Shown: positions 26,921-35,458 of the stretch, piece by piece
How positions within the stretch are numbered: position 1 is the stretch's first letter
How the letters are laid out: each line of letters opens with the position of its first letter
Assembly: GCA_963652365.1 (NCBI GenBank)
Contig: CAVJTH010000004.1
Coordinates: forward strand, 1-64,000
Direction of reading: 5' to 3'
Source of the DNA: Hallerella sp963652365
Lineage (GTDB): Bacteria; Fibrobacterota; Fibrobacteria; Fibrobacterales; Fibrobacteraceae
DNA: 64,000 bases
Notes under the pieces: model-generated
Told to the model about the DNA's origin: nothing
The model's input: the letters and a program-made list of their open reading frames with translations, nothing else
Databases searched by the model: none
Translations under genes and position numbers: made by a program

Positions 26921-28330
26921 TTACCAGGTGACGCCCAGCTTTCCGCTGGCGCGGTAGCCGCGGTAGTCGCCGGCGTAAAAACCGTGTTCGTAATCGGCAA
27001 AGAGCCATTCGAAGGGCGTCAGGTGAAAGCCGAAACCGAATTCGCCGTACCGCCTTGTCGTTTTCGAATCGAGGAATGTCCGGTCGGTTCGGTCGTAAGG
27101 CGTATGGATGTCGTAGAGGTTTCCGCCGAAGCTCGAATCCTTGGCGACGCTCGATGCAAAGAAACGGATGGCGAGAGCCTTGTATTCCGCCTTGATCTGC
27201 GTGTAAAATTCGCGGGAATTCGGACCGAGATTGGATCCGAGGCTGTGTCCGTAATGCGAGTAGGTGTAGGATTTTCCCTTGTGATGCGTATAGACCCACG
27301 GCTCTATCCAGGTGAATTCGGAATAGTACGAAAGGAGAACGGGGCCGATTTTTCGCCGGTCCGTCGCTAGCCCGATGCTTGCCGCCCACTTGTTTCCCCA
27401 CCAGGAATCGTCGAACATGCTGGTGATCTTTTTCATGTCGTCCCAGAACATTTCCCCGTAAAGTTCCCAATTCGGAACGGTCCTTATCCGGATGTCGAAT
27501 CCGAGACCCGTGTTTTCGAGATCGCCCGTGTAGTGCTGCGCAAAGATGTAGGGGACGAATGGCGCCGCGTAAAGCCACTGGAAATCGCGGTCCGTGCTGT
27601 CGGCGTCCAGGTTGGGATTGCTCCCCGCGCTTTCGACCGTCGAACCGTAGATGAGCGTTTCCGAAATTCCGAAGTCAATGCGAAAGGGCAGGGCGAAATT
27701 CAGGCGGTGCGCATGAAAATACTTGTCCTTGTGCTTGTCGTGGTAAAGCTTGCCGGCGTATTGCGTGTAGCTTACGGGACCGATTTTCAGTTCGTAGCCG
27801 AAATAGGGCGTCGGCGCGGGCATGGAAATCCGGTCGGTGGAATCCATCCAGGGCCTGTAGGGGTTGTCGCTTCCGCGCAAGACGAGCTTGTTCCTTCGTG
27901 CCGGTCCGAATGCGAGATAGTCGATGCCTCCCACGAGCTTCACGACGTCCCGAAACCGGTATTCGCCTGTCGCTGTGAAGTAGTCCCACGTTCGCGACTT
28001 TTCGCTTTGGACATTGTAGGGAATTCCGTTGTAGGGATTGTAGCCGGGGTCCGTGTAAATCCGGTTTGTCCTGTCGGTCATGACGCTTGCGGAAGCGCGG
28101 AAGGTGAAGTTCTCGAGAATGGAGCCGTTTACATACAAATTCACGAGAAGACTGTTTTCGATATGCCTGTCGTCCTTGGCCGTGTTGGTGAAGCGCGATA
28201 CGCCTAGCGAATCTTCCAGAGTCCCGCGGATGCGAAAGTAGGTCGCGGAATCGCCAAATCCGATATGCCCGGGAACCGCCGCGAAAAGGGATAGCGCCGA
28301 GAGGAGGATGCAGAGGAAAAGATGTTTCAT
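26921..28330 (-). CDS. Outer-membrane barrel, capsule-assembly Wzi-like
   Basis: A 469-residue exported barrel. A signal peptide covers about 1-18. The rest is a succession of amphipathic strands with Tyr/Trp girdles and ends in ASGKLGVTW, an outer-membrane C-terminal signature. The motif LAFGPARRNKLVLRGSDNPY resembles the conserved W-G-P-G...LLLS region of the Wzi family, which holds capsular polysaccharide at the cell surface. Its ATG overlaps the upstream glycosyltransferase stop by 4 bp, which supports a polysaccharide role. It could instead be a porin; the Wzi call is family inference. Confidence 0.65.
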   Translation of the reverse strand: MKHLFLCILLSALSLFAAVPGHIGFGDSATYFRIRGTLEDSLGVSRFTNTAKDDRHIENSLLVNLYVNGSILENFTFRASASVMTDRTNRIYTDPGYNPYNGIPYNVQSEKSRTWDYFTATGEYRFRDVVKLVGGIDYLAFGPARRNKLVLRGSDNPYRPWMDSTDRISMPAPTPYFGYELKIGPVSYTQYAGKLYHDKHKDKYFHAHRLNFALPFRIDFGISETLIYGSTVESAGSNPNLDADSTDRDFQWLYAAPFVPYIFAQHYTGDLENTGLGFDIRIRTVPNWELYGEMFWDDMKKITSMFDDSWWGNKWAASIGLATDRRKIGPVLLSYYSEFTWIEPWVYTHHKGKSYTYSHYGHSLGSNLGPNSREFYTQIKAEYKALAIRFFASSVAKDSSFGGNLYDIHTPYDRTDRTFLDSKTTRRYGEFGFGFHLTPFEWLFADYEHGFYAGDYRGYRASGKLGVTW

Positions 28331-29268
28331 TGTCGCTTGAATTTAAAAAGTCCCAGGGAAAAGAGAAAGAGAGCAAGATGGATTTGCGCGTTGTCGCGCG
28401 CCGATGGCCTGAAGGGAGCGAACGGGAGGAGGATTCCAAGACGCAGGAGGCTGCGGATCAGGCGGAACGCGCGCGAAAGGAGCGCGCCTTTCCGGCCAAA
28501 GTGCTTTCGGTAAAACCAGAGTTGCGACGAGTCGTGCTGCAGGCTTCGCGAGAGGGTGTTTTTCGCGGAACCTCCATCGAGGTGAACGATCGGACACGTC
28601 TTGTCGATAAAAAAGCGGATGCCGAGCTTGCGCGCCCGATAGGCCCAATCGACATCCTCGTAATACATGAAGAATCTTTCGTCGAAGGGGCCGACCCGGT
28701 TCCAGGTTTCCATGCTCATCAGCCAGGCCGCGGCGTTTGTCCACTGCGCTTCCAGAAACGGGGAATCGGGAACAGGCGAGGTCTCGCCGTGAACGTATCG
28801 GGCGGCAGATTTCCTGGAGCGAAACGCGTTCAGGAAAAACTGCCGATGGGGAATTTCCGAGAACCAGCTTTCCTGAACGGAACCGTCGGAATTTCGGAGC
28901 TGCGGCGAGATGACCTTGTCCGGAAAACGCGAGAGGTCGCCTTGCAGGGCTTCCAGCGTTCCGGGTGGAACGCGGGTATCGTTGTTCAGGATCAAGACAG
29001 AATCGAACGGAGTCTCGGCTTTTTGGGCGAGCGATATTCCCAGGTTGTTGGCGGTTCCGAACCCGAGATTCCTTTTTGGGCAGCATAGCGTCACTTCGGG
29101 AAATTCTTCCACGATCCGTTGCGGCGTTCCGTCCGTGCTGCCGTTATCGACGACGAAAACCTGGAAGCGGTCCGCGGGTTGCCTGGACAGGTCCCCTAGG
29201 CAGTCCCTGGTCTTTTCCCATTGTCCGTAGGTGACGAGGATGATGGCGGTTCTCCGGATGGCTTTCAT
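28327..29268 (-). CDS. Glycosyltransferase family 2 (rhamnosyltransferase-like)
   Basis: A 313-residue GT-A enzyme. It has AIILVTYGQWEKT, VVDNGSTDGT, the NDP-metal motif LILNNDTRVPPG and the ED-type block MYYEDVDWAYRARKLG. A hydrophobic C-terminal stretch may bind the membrane. I start it at ATG 29268, which overlaps the stop of the next upstream glycosyltransferase (ATGA); a longer reading would run through that gene. It probably adds a sugar to a lipid-linked glycan of surface polysaccharide; donor and acceptor cannot be told. Confidence 0.88.
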   Translation of the reverse strand: MKAIRRTAIILVTYGQWEKTRDCLGDLSRQPADRFQVFVVDNGSTDGTPQRIVEEFPEVTLCCPKRNLGFGTANNLGISLAQKAETPFDSVLILNNDTRVPPGTLEALQGDLSRFPDKVISPQLRNSDGSVQESWFSEIPHRQFFLNAFRSRKSAARYVHGETSPVPDSPFLEAQWTNAAAWLMSMETWNRVGPFDERFFMYYEDVDWAYRARKLGIRFFIDKTCPIVHLDGGSAKNTLSRSLQHDSSQLWFYRKHFGRKGALLSRAFRLIRSLLRLGILLPFAPFRPSARDNAQIHLALFLFSLGLFKFKRQ

Positions 29269-30206
29269 GTCTTTTTCCAGATCCTTTTGGCTAGCGGCAA
29301 CCCGACGCAGGAGAATAGGACTTGCCGGATGCGCCTTTTGATGCTTCCGGGAGGAAAAAGCTGGTCGCGTTGCCGGTAAATCCACGGGAAAAAGCGGAGC
29401 GAGAGATGTTCTGTCTGCCTTGCGCGGTGAATTTCCAGGAGCTTTTTCGCGAAAAGGATTTCGTCTTCCTTGAGCGAGAGCCTGCTAGCGTTCTGCAAAA
29501 TGGTTTTGACCCAGCGTTCCTGGAGTCTCAGCGTTTCGCTCATAATGGGAACGGGCTTTCCGCCGATGGCGTTGGAATCGTGCAGACGGTAGGCGATGAC
29601 GGGATCCGGAACGGATAGAATTCCGCCATGCCTTTCGGCGAACATGGCGATCCAGCGGTCATGTACGGTAACCCCGTCGGGAATCGGCAGAGCAAAGTCA
29701 AGAAGCGAAGCCCGAAACAGGGACAGGCAGCCGGTCACGTTGTTGATTCCCGCGATCTGGGACTTTAGGGAAACCTGTCGCGGAATGTCGGCGAACTTTC
29801 GCCAGGAAGGGCTGATTTCCTTTTCGCTCGCGTCGATGACCTGAGCGTCTCCGTAAACCAGGGCGTGATCTTTCAATGCGCTGTCCAGGATTTCAAGCTT
29901 GTCCGGAAACCAGACGTCGTCCTGGTCGGCAAGCGCAATCCTGTCCGATGGACTCGCGATTTTTCTTGCGAGCGCGAGCGCCTGGTTGAATGCCGCGCGA
30001 TGTCCCTGGTTCCTATCGCCGGCAAAAATCCGCAACGGAAGCCTTGTGGCGAATGACTCCAGAATGGAAACGGTGGAATCGGTAGAACCGTCATCGTAGG
30101 CGATGATCGTATCGGCGGGCCTTGTCTGTCGCAGGAGGGATTCCAGAAACCGGGAAAGGAACCTTTCGCCGTTGTAGGTGCAGAGCGCAATATGAATCCT
30201 GTTCAT
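29265..30206 (-). CDS. Glycosyltransferase family 2 (RfbF-like)
   Basis: A 313-residue GT-A enzyme. IHIALCTYNGERFL and YDDGSTDSTVSILE are at the N-terminus, ALADQDDVWFPDKLE carries the metal-binding acidic pair, and VHDRWIAMFAERHG carries the likely catalytic acid. This pattern is common in rhamnosyl- and other O-antigen transferases. It overlaps both neighbours by 4 bp (ATGA at each end), so the three glycosyltransferases are translationally coupled. Confidence 0.88.
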   Translation of the reverse strand: MNRIHIALCTYNGERFLSRFLESLLRQTRPADTIIAYDDGSTDSTVSILESFATRLPLRIFAGDRNQGHRAAFNQALALARKIASPSDRIALADQDDVWFPDKLEILDSALKDHALVYGDAQVIDASEKEISPSWRKFADIPRQVSLKSQIAGINNVTGCLSLFRASLLDFALPIPDGVTVHDRWIAMFAERHGGILSVPDPVIAYRLHDSNAIGGKPVPIMSETLRLQERWVKTILQNASRLSLKEDEILFAKKLLEIHRARQTEHLSLRFFPWIYRQRDQLFPPGSIKRRIRQVLFSCVGLPLAKRIWKKT

Positions 30207-31333
30207 CGGATGCTTCTCGAAAGAATCTTGCTGAAGACCGCAAGTACAAGATTGGCGAATTCGACATCGCTGCGGTTCGCGAAAAGGCGTGTCCGCGTTT
30301 CGATGAAGCTTTCCCGATCGTAGCTTTCGGATAGACCTTGAATCTTGGCCACGGCGTCCGACAGATCGCCTGGGCGGTAGCGCATCCAATCCGGAAGCGC
30401 GTATTCCCGGATATATTCCTCGTCGGCGACAAGGACCGGGAGCCCGCATTGCATCGCTTCGAAGAGGATGAGCGGTTCGCCTTCGAAATGGGAAGGGACA
30501 AGCACGAGATCGAATTCCTCTTTCAGCATTTGCCGCAGTTCGTCCGGCGAAACCCATCGTGAAACCGCGACATGTTCCTTGACGCGATGCTTTTCGATCA
30601 GGGCGTTCAGCGACTTGAAATCCGGACCGTCGCCGATAACGCGAAAAGAAAAGGGAAAATGTTCCTGCCTGAGCTTCTGCGCGATGAGCGGAATCGCATC
30701 CTGTCCTTTCTGCAGAAAGTAGATACGGCCTATCGTCGCGATTCTTAAAGGCGTCCGCGGAACTCTTGGCGAATCGACAAAGTCCCAGCTCAGCGGATTG
30801 GGCAGCAGGTGTACCGGTGTATCCTTCGCGATAAAGCGTCGCAGAAGGCGTTCCTGCGTCCTGGAAATGACGATCCATTCCGAAACCAGCGGATAGATGG
30901 ACCTCGCCAAAAAGTCTCGCAACTTTCCAAGCGTCGCCCCGGATTCGCTCTGGGTAAAGGCCATCGGATAATAGGAAATCGTTCGGATTTTCAGGCGATG
31001 CGTCGCGAAAAGGGCCGGCAGGCAACGTTCGATGTTTCCCGGACAGATGACGAGATTTTCGACGCGGTAATCCCGGAACAGCCTTTCGACGATCTTTCGC
31101 TTGCTGCGGGAACAGTCCCGGAAAATGGGAAAGGGCGTGCTGGCACAAAAGGGGAGGCGGACTGTCTGGATTCTCGGATCCAGGGCGTCCTGAAACTTTG
31201 GACAGAAATGGAAAAAGAGAATCCTTGGAAAGGCGGCGCAGAGAACGTTCGCGATTCGGGCGGAAAGAATTTCCTGTCCGCCCCATTCGGGGGCATCGCT
31301 GTAAAGACAAATCGGTTCCCTGATATTCGGCAT
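30203..31333 (-). CDS. Glycosyltransferase family 4
   Basis: A 376-residue GT-B enzyme. SDAPEWGGQEILSARIAN resembles the acceptor-side glycine-rich N-terminus. IATIGRIYFLQKGQD opens the nucleotide-sugar domain and SHFEGEPLILFEAMQ is the E-x7-E retaining motif. I start it at ATG 31333, because upstream codons lie beyond a divergent promoter. TATATT ends 6 nt before that ATG and there is no Shine-Dalgarno. It heads the minus-strand run of glycosyltransferases that ends with the Wzi-like barrel. Confidence 0.88.
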   Translation of the reverse strand: MPNIREPICLYSDAPEWGGQEILSARIANVLCAAFPRILFFHFCPKFQDALDPRIQTVRLPFCASTPFPIFRDCSRSKRKIVERLFRDYRVENLVICPGNIERCLPALFATHRLKIRTISYYPMAFTQSESGATLGKLRDFLARSIYPLVSEWIVISRTQERLLRRFIAKDTPVHLLPNPLSWDFVDSPRVPRTPLRIATIGRIYFLQKGQDAIPLIAQKLRQEHFPFSFRVIGDGPDFKSLNALIEKHRVKEHVAVSRWVSPDELRQMLKEEFDLVLVPSHFEGEPLILFEAMQCGLPVLVADEEYIREYALPDWMRYRPGDLSDAVAKIQGLSESYDRESFIETRTRLFANRSDVEFANLVLAVFSKILSRSIR

Positions 31334-31339
31334 TGCGAA

Positions 31340-31351
31340 AATATATATATT
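31340..31351. promoter_or_regulatory. Symmetric divergent -10 region between two GT4 genes
   Basis: The 26-bp gap holds an uninterrupted AT alternation. Read leftward, TATATT (31345-31340) ends 6 nt before the ATG at 31333. Read rightward, TATATT (31346-31351) ends 8 nt before the ATG at 31360. The two hexamers abut, so the polymerases would compete. Confidence 0.5.
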
Positions 31352-31359
31352 TCTGCCCG

Positions 31360-32508
31360 ATGAATCCCGATTCAAGCATCGTCATCCTCTGCGACAAGAA
31401 CTCCCGGACGAGTTTTGGACGCTTGGCGCTCGATTTGAAACAGGCGATAGGCTCGGAGCGTGGCGCATCGATTCTTTGGCTGAAGACCCCGAAATATTTT
31501 CCGGACGATGCGGAAAAGCGCGAACCGTCCGACGCCGAAATCTGGTCTTCTTCGCTTTACGCGGGTTTCTTTGGCTTTAGAAAACCGCTTGCGGAATATC
31601 TTCGAAAGCGACGCCCCCAAACGGTACTCCTGATTCGCCCCGAATTGGGCTTCCTGGTGTCCTGTGTCCGGAAGGCGCTTCCGGGCGCGAAAGTCGTCGT
31701 TCTCGTTCACGATACCTTTGCCGAAACCCTTTATCCGTTCAGTCTCAAGTTCAAGCTGATTGCCGAATTCTACGCGAAGCCCGCCGAAAGGGCGGACGGG
31801 TTCATCTACAATTCGAACTATACCAGAAGGGAAGCGGAAAAGTTTTACGGAATCGGCGACCGTCCTTGCGTAGTTGCCGGTCTTCCCCTGAATCCGGAAT
31901 ATGGCAGAGAGCGAAAGGAAGTCGGCCACGCGGAGCGGAAGGCCTTTTTCGAACGGTTTGGCCTCGAATGCTTTTCGCAAATGGTGCTGAATATAAGCCT
32001 TCCCGAAAGACGGAAAAACATCGAGACTTTTTTCGATCTGGCGAAACGGCGTCCGGATCTCGCGTTCGTCCGGATCGGAACGGTGAACCGCTATGTCCAG
32101 AGGATTCTCGAAGAAAGGAATCTTCGGAACGTGTTCCATTTTTCGAGCCTTTCTTCGGAAACGTTGCTGGACTTTTACCGGAACGCCTCTCTCTACGTGG
32201 CACCCTCGCTTTACGAAGGCTTTGGGCTTCCGCCGCTAGAGGCTATCGCCTGTGGAACGCCGGTCGTCTGCGCGAAAACGACCGCTCTTGCGGAAATTTT
32301 CGACGGCGTCTGCCCGCTGGTTTCCCCAGCGACAAATGTCGATGGCTATCTGGGCATTCTGCAAGACGTGCTGGACGGAAAGTTTTCCTACTATCCCCAA
32401 AAGGTCGAGAGACTGCTTTCCCGTTACCGTCTCGAATCGATTTCCGACCGGTTGACCCGGTTCTTCGAAGGTCTGAAACGGGGAAGCGCTTCGCAGGAGA
32501 TTTCCTGA
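31360..32508 (+). CDS. Glycosyltransferase family 4
   Basis: A 382-residue GT-B enzyme. The N-terminal domain has VVLVHDTFAETLYP and FIYNSNYTRREAEKFYG. The donor domain has LNISLPERRKNIETFFDL and SLYEGFGLPPLEAIACGTPVV, the E-x7-E motif. The start is ATG 31360; no ribosome site precedes it. It is transcribed away from the other glycosyltransferases and ends 4 bp before the convergent 32513 gene. Confidence 0.88.
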   Translation: MNPDSSIVILCDKNSRTSFGRLALDLKQAIGSERGASILWLKTPKYFPDDAEKREPSDAEIWSSSLYAGFFGFRKPLAEYLRKRRPQTVLLIRPELGFLVSCVRKALPGAKVVVLVHDTFAETLYPFSLKFKLIAEFYAKPAERADGFIYNSNYTRREAEKFYGIGDRPCVVAGLPLNPEYGRERKEVGHAERKAFFERFGLECFSQMVLNISLPERRKNIETFFDLAKRRPDLAFVRIGTVNRYVQRILEERNLRNVFHFSSLSSETLLDFYRNASLYVAPSLYEGFGLPPLEAIACGTPVVCAKTTALAEIFDGVCPLVSPATNVDGYLGILQDVLDGKFSYYPQKVERLLSRYRLESISDRLTRFFEGLKRGSASQEIS

Positions 32509-32512
32509 CAGT

Positions 32513-33235
32513 CTAGCCGCGCGAAACCTTTTCGATCATTTCGGGCGCGAGCCTGGAAAGTTCCGTCGCGTGGAGAGACTTTTCGTCGAGGCTCTTCTTG
32601 TCGTGGAAAATGGCGAGGGACGATACGGGATGGCGGACGGCGAACTTCAGGAATCGTGAAATGGACATGTCCTTGTAGCAGGCGCGCGCGAGCTCTTTCC
32701 CTGTCAGGGGGTCGGTCGCTTCTGGAGCTCCTTTCGTTTCGACCTGCAGAAAGGGAACGGCGAAGAGGCTCGCTCCGAGATGAAGCGCTCGGAGGCCCAA
32801 GTCGAAAAAGCGGATGTCCGTCTTGAAGTCGCTGTCGAAGGCTTTCAGCGCCTTGAGAAGTCGCGTGGAATAGATTCCGCAGAAGGGCGAAAGGCTTGCG
32901 ACGTTTCGCATTCCTCCTTTCGCGTTTTCGCGGAATTCTTCGATGACGCCTTCTTTCGTGTCGAGCAGATATCCGGAAGAAACCGTCTTTCCCTTGAAAA
33001 CGATGCGCGGCGCAAAGGCGTCCGCATAGGGAAAGTCGGCGACGAGGTTTGCCGTCGCATCGAGAAACTCCCTGGTCAGAAGGACGTTCGGCTGGGCGAG
33101 AATCGTCCATTCGGCGTCGAGTTCCGGGAGGATGTCTCGAAAGTCGTTACCGAAGAACCAACAGAGAGCCGCGTCTTCGACTTGCGGACGTTCTGTTCGC
33201 TCCGAAAGAACGAGAATGTCGAATTGCTTTCGCAT
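32513..33235 (-). CDS. Glycosyltransferase-like (GT-A fragment) protein
   Basis: A 240-residue protein with features of the second half of a GT2 domain: AQPNVLLTREFLDATANLV, DAFAPRIVFKG, SPFCGIYSTRLLKALKAFD and FFDLGLRALHLGASLFAVPF. The usual N-terminal nucleotide-binding half with a VVDNGS-type motif is shortened, so the enzyme may be inactive or of a minimal type. It overlaps the PorV/Q-like gene by 1 bp (TGATG) and is translated after it. Function unproven. Confidence 0.65.
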   Translation of the reverse strand: MRKQFDILVLSERTERPQVEDAALCWFFGNDFRDILPELDAEWTILAQPNVLLTREFLDATANLVADFPYADAFAPRIVFKGKTVSSGYLLDTKEGVIEEFRENAKGGMRNVASLSPFCGIYSTRLLKALKAFDSDFKTDIRFFDLGLRALHLGASLFAVPFLQVETKGAPEATDPLTGKELARACYKDMSISRFLKFAVRHPVSSLAIFHDKKSLDEKSLHATELSRLAPEMIEKVSRG

Positions 33236-34242
33236 CAGAACTGAAGTCCTAGACCGATGCGGTGTTCTGTCCCGAGGCCCTGGGCGAAATAGGAAAAGGC
33301 GTAATCGATGGAAAACCGGTCACCGGAGTATCCGAGTCCCGCGCTGAAAAATCGTGCGTTGTGCGTTTCGTCGGGGCGCTCGCTTGACGAAAAGACTTCC
33401 TTGAGATCGCGGCTGATGTCGAGCCATGTACGGGAGAGCCCTATCCGGACGAAGAGACTCGAACCGATGCCGTATTCGCCGCCGAGCGAAACAGCAGGTT
33501 CCGCGTATCGGGGAAACGTGCTTTCCGCATAGAGGGAGAGGCGCGGAAGTGCGCCGGGAATGTAGAACCCGGAGAGCGCGAAGGTTTCTTCGAGGCCGTA
33601 ATCGGTATCTCCGTCCTTGACGTAGGCCCGGATCATCTTTCCGAAGTTTCGCGCGGTGAGGGCCATGCCGTATTTTCGGGAGGTCGCTTGCCACAGAATT
33701 CCCCAGTCAAAGGCGAGAGCCATTGCCGTCTGGTCGTTCTCCTCGCCGGTCAGGATATCCGTGGCGAACTTGACCGTCGAACCGAACTGGAGGTGGGGGA
33801 GCGGCATGGAAAGCGTCAGTGCCGAGAGGGAACTTTGCGGCTTGTAGCTTTTTCCCGTTGCGTCGCCCTGTTCGTCGTAGCCTTCGATTTCTCCGTAGCG
33901 AATCCATCCGTAGCTAACCTGGACCGTCATCGACTTCAAGCGCCGGGCATAGGCGAGATATCCCTGGTTGCTGGCGAACTCTCCCGTCTGCCAGGAAAAC
34001 GCGATCGCGTTGTTCTTGCTTCCCAGATCGAGAATCGCCGGGTTTTGCAACGCGGAACCGGGATTGGACGACGGCTTTGCGGAACTTGCGTTTTCGAGAG
34101 CCGCGCTTCGCGCGCTAGAAAACGTGGAGAGAAAGGAAAAGGCTTCTTCGCCCGTGTCGTTTTTTTTGAAATAGGCGGGGGAGTGAACCGCCAGAAAAAG
34201 AATCGGCAAGACCAGCAACGGAAATTTTTTCAAAAAAAACAT
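33235..34242 (-). CDS. PorV/PorQ-family outer-membrane protein
   Basis: A 335-residue barrel with a signal peptide at about 1-23. The block SSARSAALENASSAK followed by NPGSALQNPAILDLGSKNNAIAFS matches the N-terminus of the PorV/PorQ (UPF0164-like) family. The rest consists of amphipathic strands ending in RIGLGLQF. In Bacteroidota, PorV shuttles type IX cargo and PorQ acts on cargo attachment. No core type IX gene is near, but two proteins here carry type IX-like tails. TAAATT ends 6 nt before the ATG. Confidence 0.75.
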   Translation of the reverse strand: MFFLKKFPLLVLPILFLAVHSPAYFKKNDTGEEAFSFLSTFSSARSAALENASSAKPSSNPGSALQNPAILDLGSKNNAIAFSWQTGEFASNQGYLAYARRLKSMTVQVSYGWIRYGEIEGYDEQGDATGKSYKPQSSLSALTLSMPLPHLQFGSTVKFATDILTGEENDQTAMALAFDWGILWQATSRKYGMALTARNFGKMIRAYVKDGDTDYGLEETFALSGFYIPGALPRLSLYAESTFPRYAEPAVSLGGEYGIGSSLFVRIGLSRTWLDISRDLKEVFSSSERPDETHNARFFSAGLGYSGDRFSIDYAFSYFAQGLGTEHRIGLGLQF

Positions 34243-34248
34243 GGCTAC

Positions 34249-34254
34249 AATTTA
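34249..34254 (-). promoter_or_regulatory. -10 element of the PorV/Q-like gene, leaderless type
   Basis: On the minus strand TAAATT is followed by six bases and the ATG at 34242. It overlaps the -35 element of the divergent tRNA-Lys promoter. Confidence 0.45.
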
Positions 34255-34279
34255 CAAAAATGGGAAAGTTTATTAGATT
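34251..34279 (+). promoter_or_regulatory. Promoter of tRNA-Lys
   Basis: TTTACA (34251-34256), a 17-bp spacer and TAGATT (34274-34279) put the start close to the tRNA at 34289. The -35 word and the spacing equal those of tRNA-Gly. Confidence 0.7.
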
Positions 34280-34288
34280 TGGGTTGTC

Positions 34289-34361
34289 GGACTAATAGCT
34301 CAGTTGGTAGAGCAACGCCCTTTTAAGGCGTGGGTCGAAGGTTCGAGCCCTTCTTAGTTCA
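34289..34361 (+). tRNA. tRNA-Lys (TTT)
   Basis: A 73-nt cloverleaf: the acceptor GGACTAA pairs with TTAGTTC (one G-T pair), the D-arm is TAGCTCAGTTGGTAGAGC, the anticodon loop is CTTTTAA (anticodon TTT), and the T-loop has GGTTCGAGCCC. The discriminator is A and CCA is not encoded. Confidence 0.95.
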
Positions 34362-34364
34362 CGC

Positions 34365-34400
34365 AAGCGCCCGGAATTTCCATTCCGGGCGCTTCCTTTT
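34365..34400 (+). terminator. Terminator of tRNA-Lys
   Basis: A 13-bp stem (34365-34377 with 34382-34394) with a four-base loop is followed by CCTTTTTT. Confidence 0.85.
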
Positions 34401-34426
34401 TTGCGTCGCAGAGATTCGGAATCCAG

Positions 34427-35458
34427 CTAGATCACGTCGTAAAGGGCGTCCCGTTCGACGGGAACAAGTCCTTCGCCGAGAATCAGGCTCCTCATCTTTT
34501 CGGGATTCATCCCGATGGATGTTTCCGCGCCCGCCGCATGGGTGATCTTTTCTTCCCGGATGGTCCCGTCCATGTCCGACGCTCCGGCGTGCAGTGCCTT
34601 TAACGCTGTCGGAACGCCTGTCTGGATCCAGTACGCCTTGATGTGGGGAAAGTTGTCGAGAAAGAGCCTGGAAACGGCAATTGTGCGGAGAATATCCTCT
34701 TCGGAGGTCTTTGTCCTGATCCTGTGGCCAAGAGGCGTATTGTCGGGATGATAGACGAGCGGAATGAACGCGAAAAATCCGGGCGTTTCGTCCTGCAGCT
34801 GTCGGAGGAGGGCGAGGTGCTCGATACGGTCTTCGATCCGTTCGATGTGCCCAAAGAGCATCGTCGCGTTGGTGGGAATGCCCATCCTGTGCGCTTCGCG
34901 GTGTACTTCGAGCCATTCCGCTCCCGTTTCCTTCTTGCCGCAGATTCTCTTGCGGATTTCTTCGCCGAGAAGTTCCGCACCGCCGCCCGGAAGCGCGTCG
35001 AGCCCTGCGGATTTCAGGACGCCCAGAATGTCCTTGACGGGCGTGTCCGACAACTTCGCGAAGTGGCAAATCTCGACGGCGGTAAAGGCCTTGAGATTGA
35101 CCGCCGGAAACTTTTCCCGGAGGCGCGAAAGCATCGCGACATAGTATTCGAAGGGATGATCCGGATGAAGTCCGCCGACGATGTGCAATTCCCGCGCGCC
35201 GCCCTTCACCGCTTCGTCCGCTTTTTCGACAATGGTTTCCAGCGACCAGTCGTAGGCGCTTGCGTCGGTCTTGCGAATCTTCGAAAACGCGCAAAAGGAA
35301 CAGTGCAAGACGCAAACGTTCGTATAGTTGATTTGCCGGTTGTTTACCCAGTAAACGTTCTTTCCGTGCCGGCGTTCCTTTTCTTCGTCGGCCATCCGGG
35401 CGAGTTCGTCGAGTGGCGCGCGAAAGAGCTCCAAGGCTTCTTGTTCGGAAATGCGCAT
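34427..35458 (-). CDS. mqnE: Aminofutalosine synthase (radical SAM)
   Basis: A 343-residue radical-SAM enzyme of the futalosine route to menaquinone. The cluster motif is CVLHCSFC (C49, C53, C56). ELHIVGGLHPDHPFEYY and LPGGGAELLGEEIRKRIC are typical of MqnE rather than the related MqnC. NATMLFGHIERIEDR follows. I start it at ATG 35458, which overlaps the guaD stop by 1 bp (TGATG). No other mqn gene is in the window. Confidence 0.92.
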   Translation of the reverse strand: MRISEQEALELFRAPLDELARMADEEKERRHGKNVYWVNNRQINYTNVCVLHCSFCAFSKIRKTDASAYDWSLETIVEKADEAVKGGARELHIVGGLHPDHPFEYYVAMLSRLREKFPAVNLKAFTAVEICHFAKLSDTPVKDILGVLKSAGLDALPGGGAELLGEEIRKRICGKKETGAEWLEVHREAHRMGIPTNATMLFGHIERIEDRIEHLALLRQLQDETPGFFAFIPLVYHPDNTPLGHRIRTKTSEEDILRTIAVSRLFLDNFPHIKAYWIQTGVPTALKALHAGASDMDGTIREEKITHAAGAETSIGMNPEKMRSLILGEGLVPVERDALYDVI

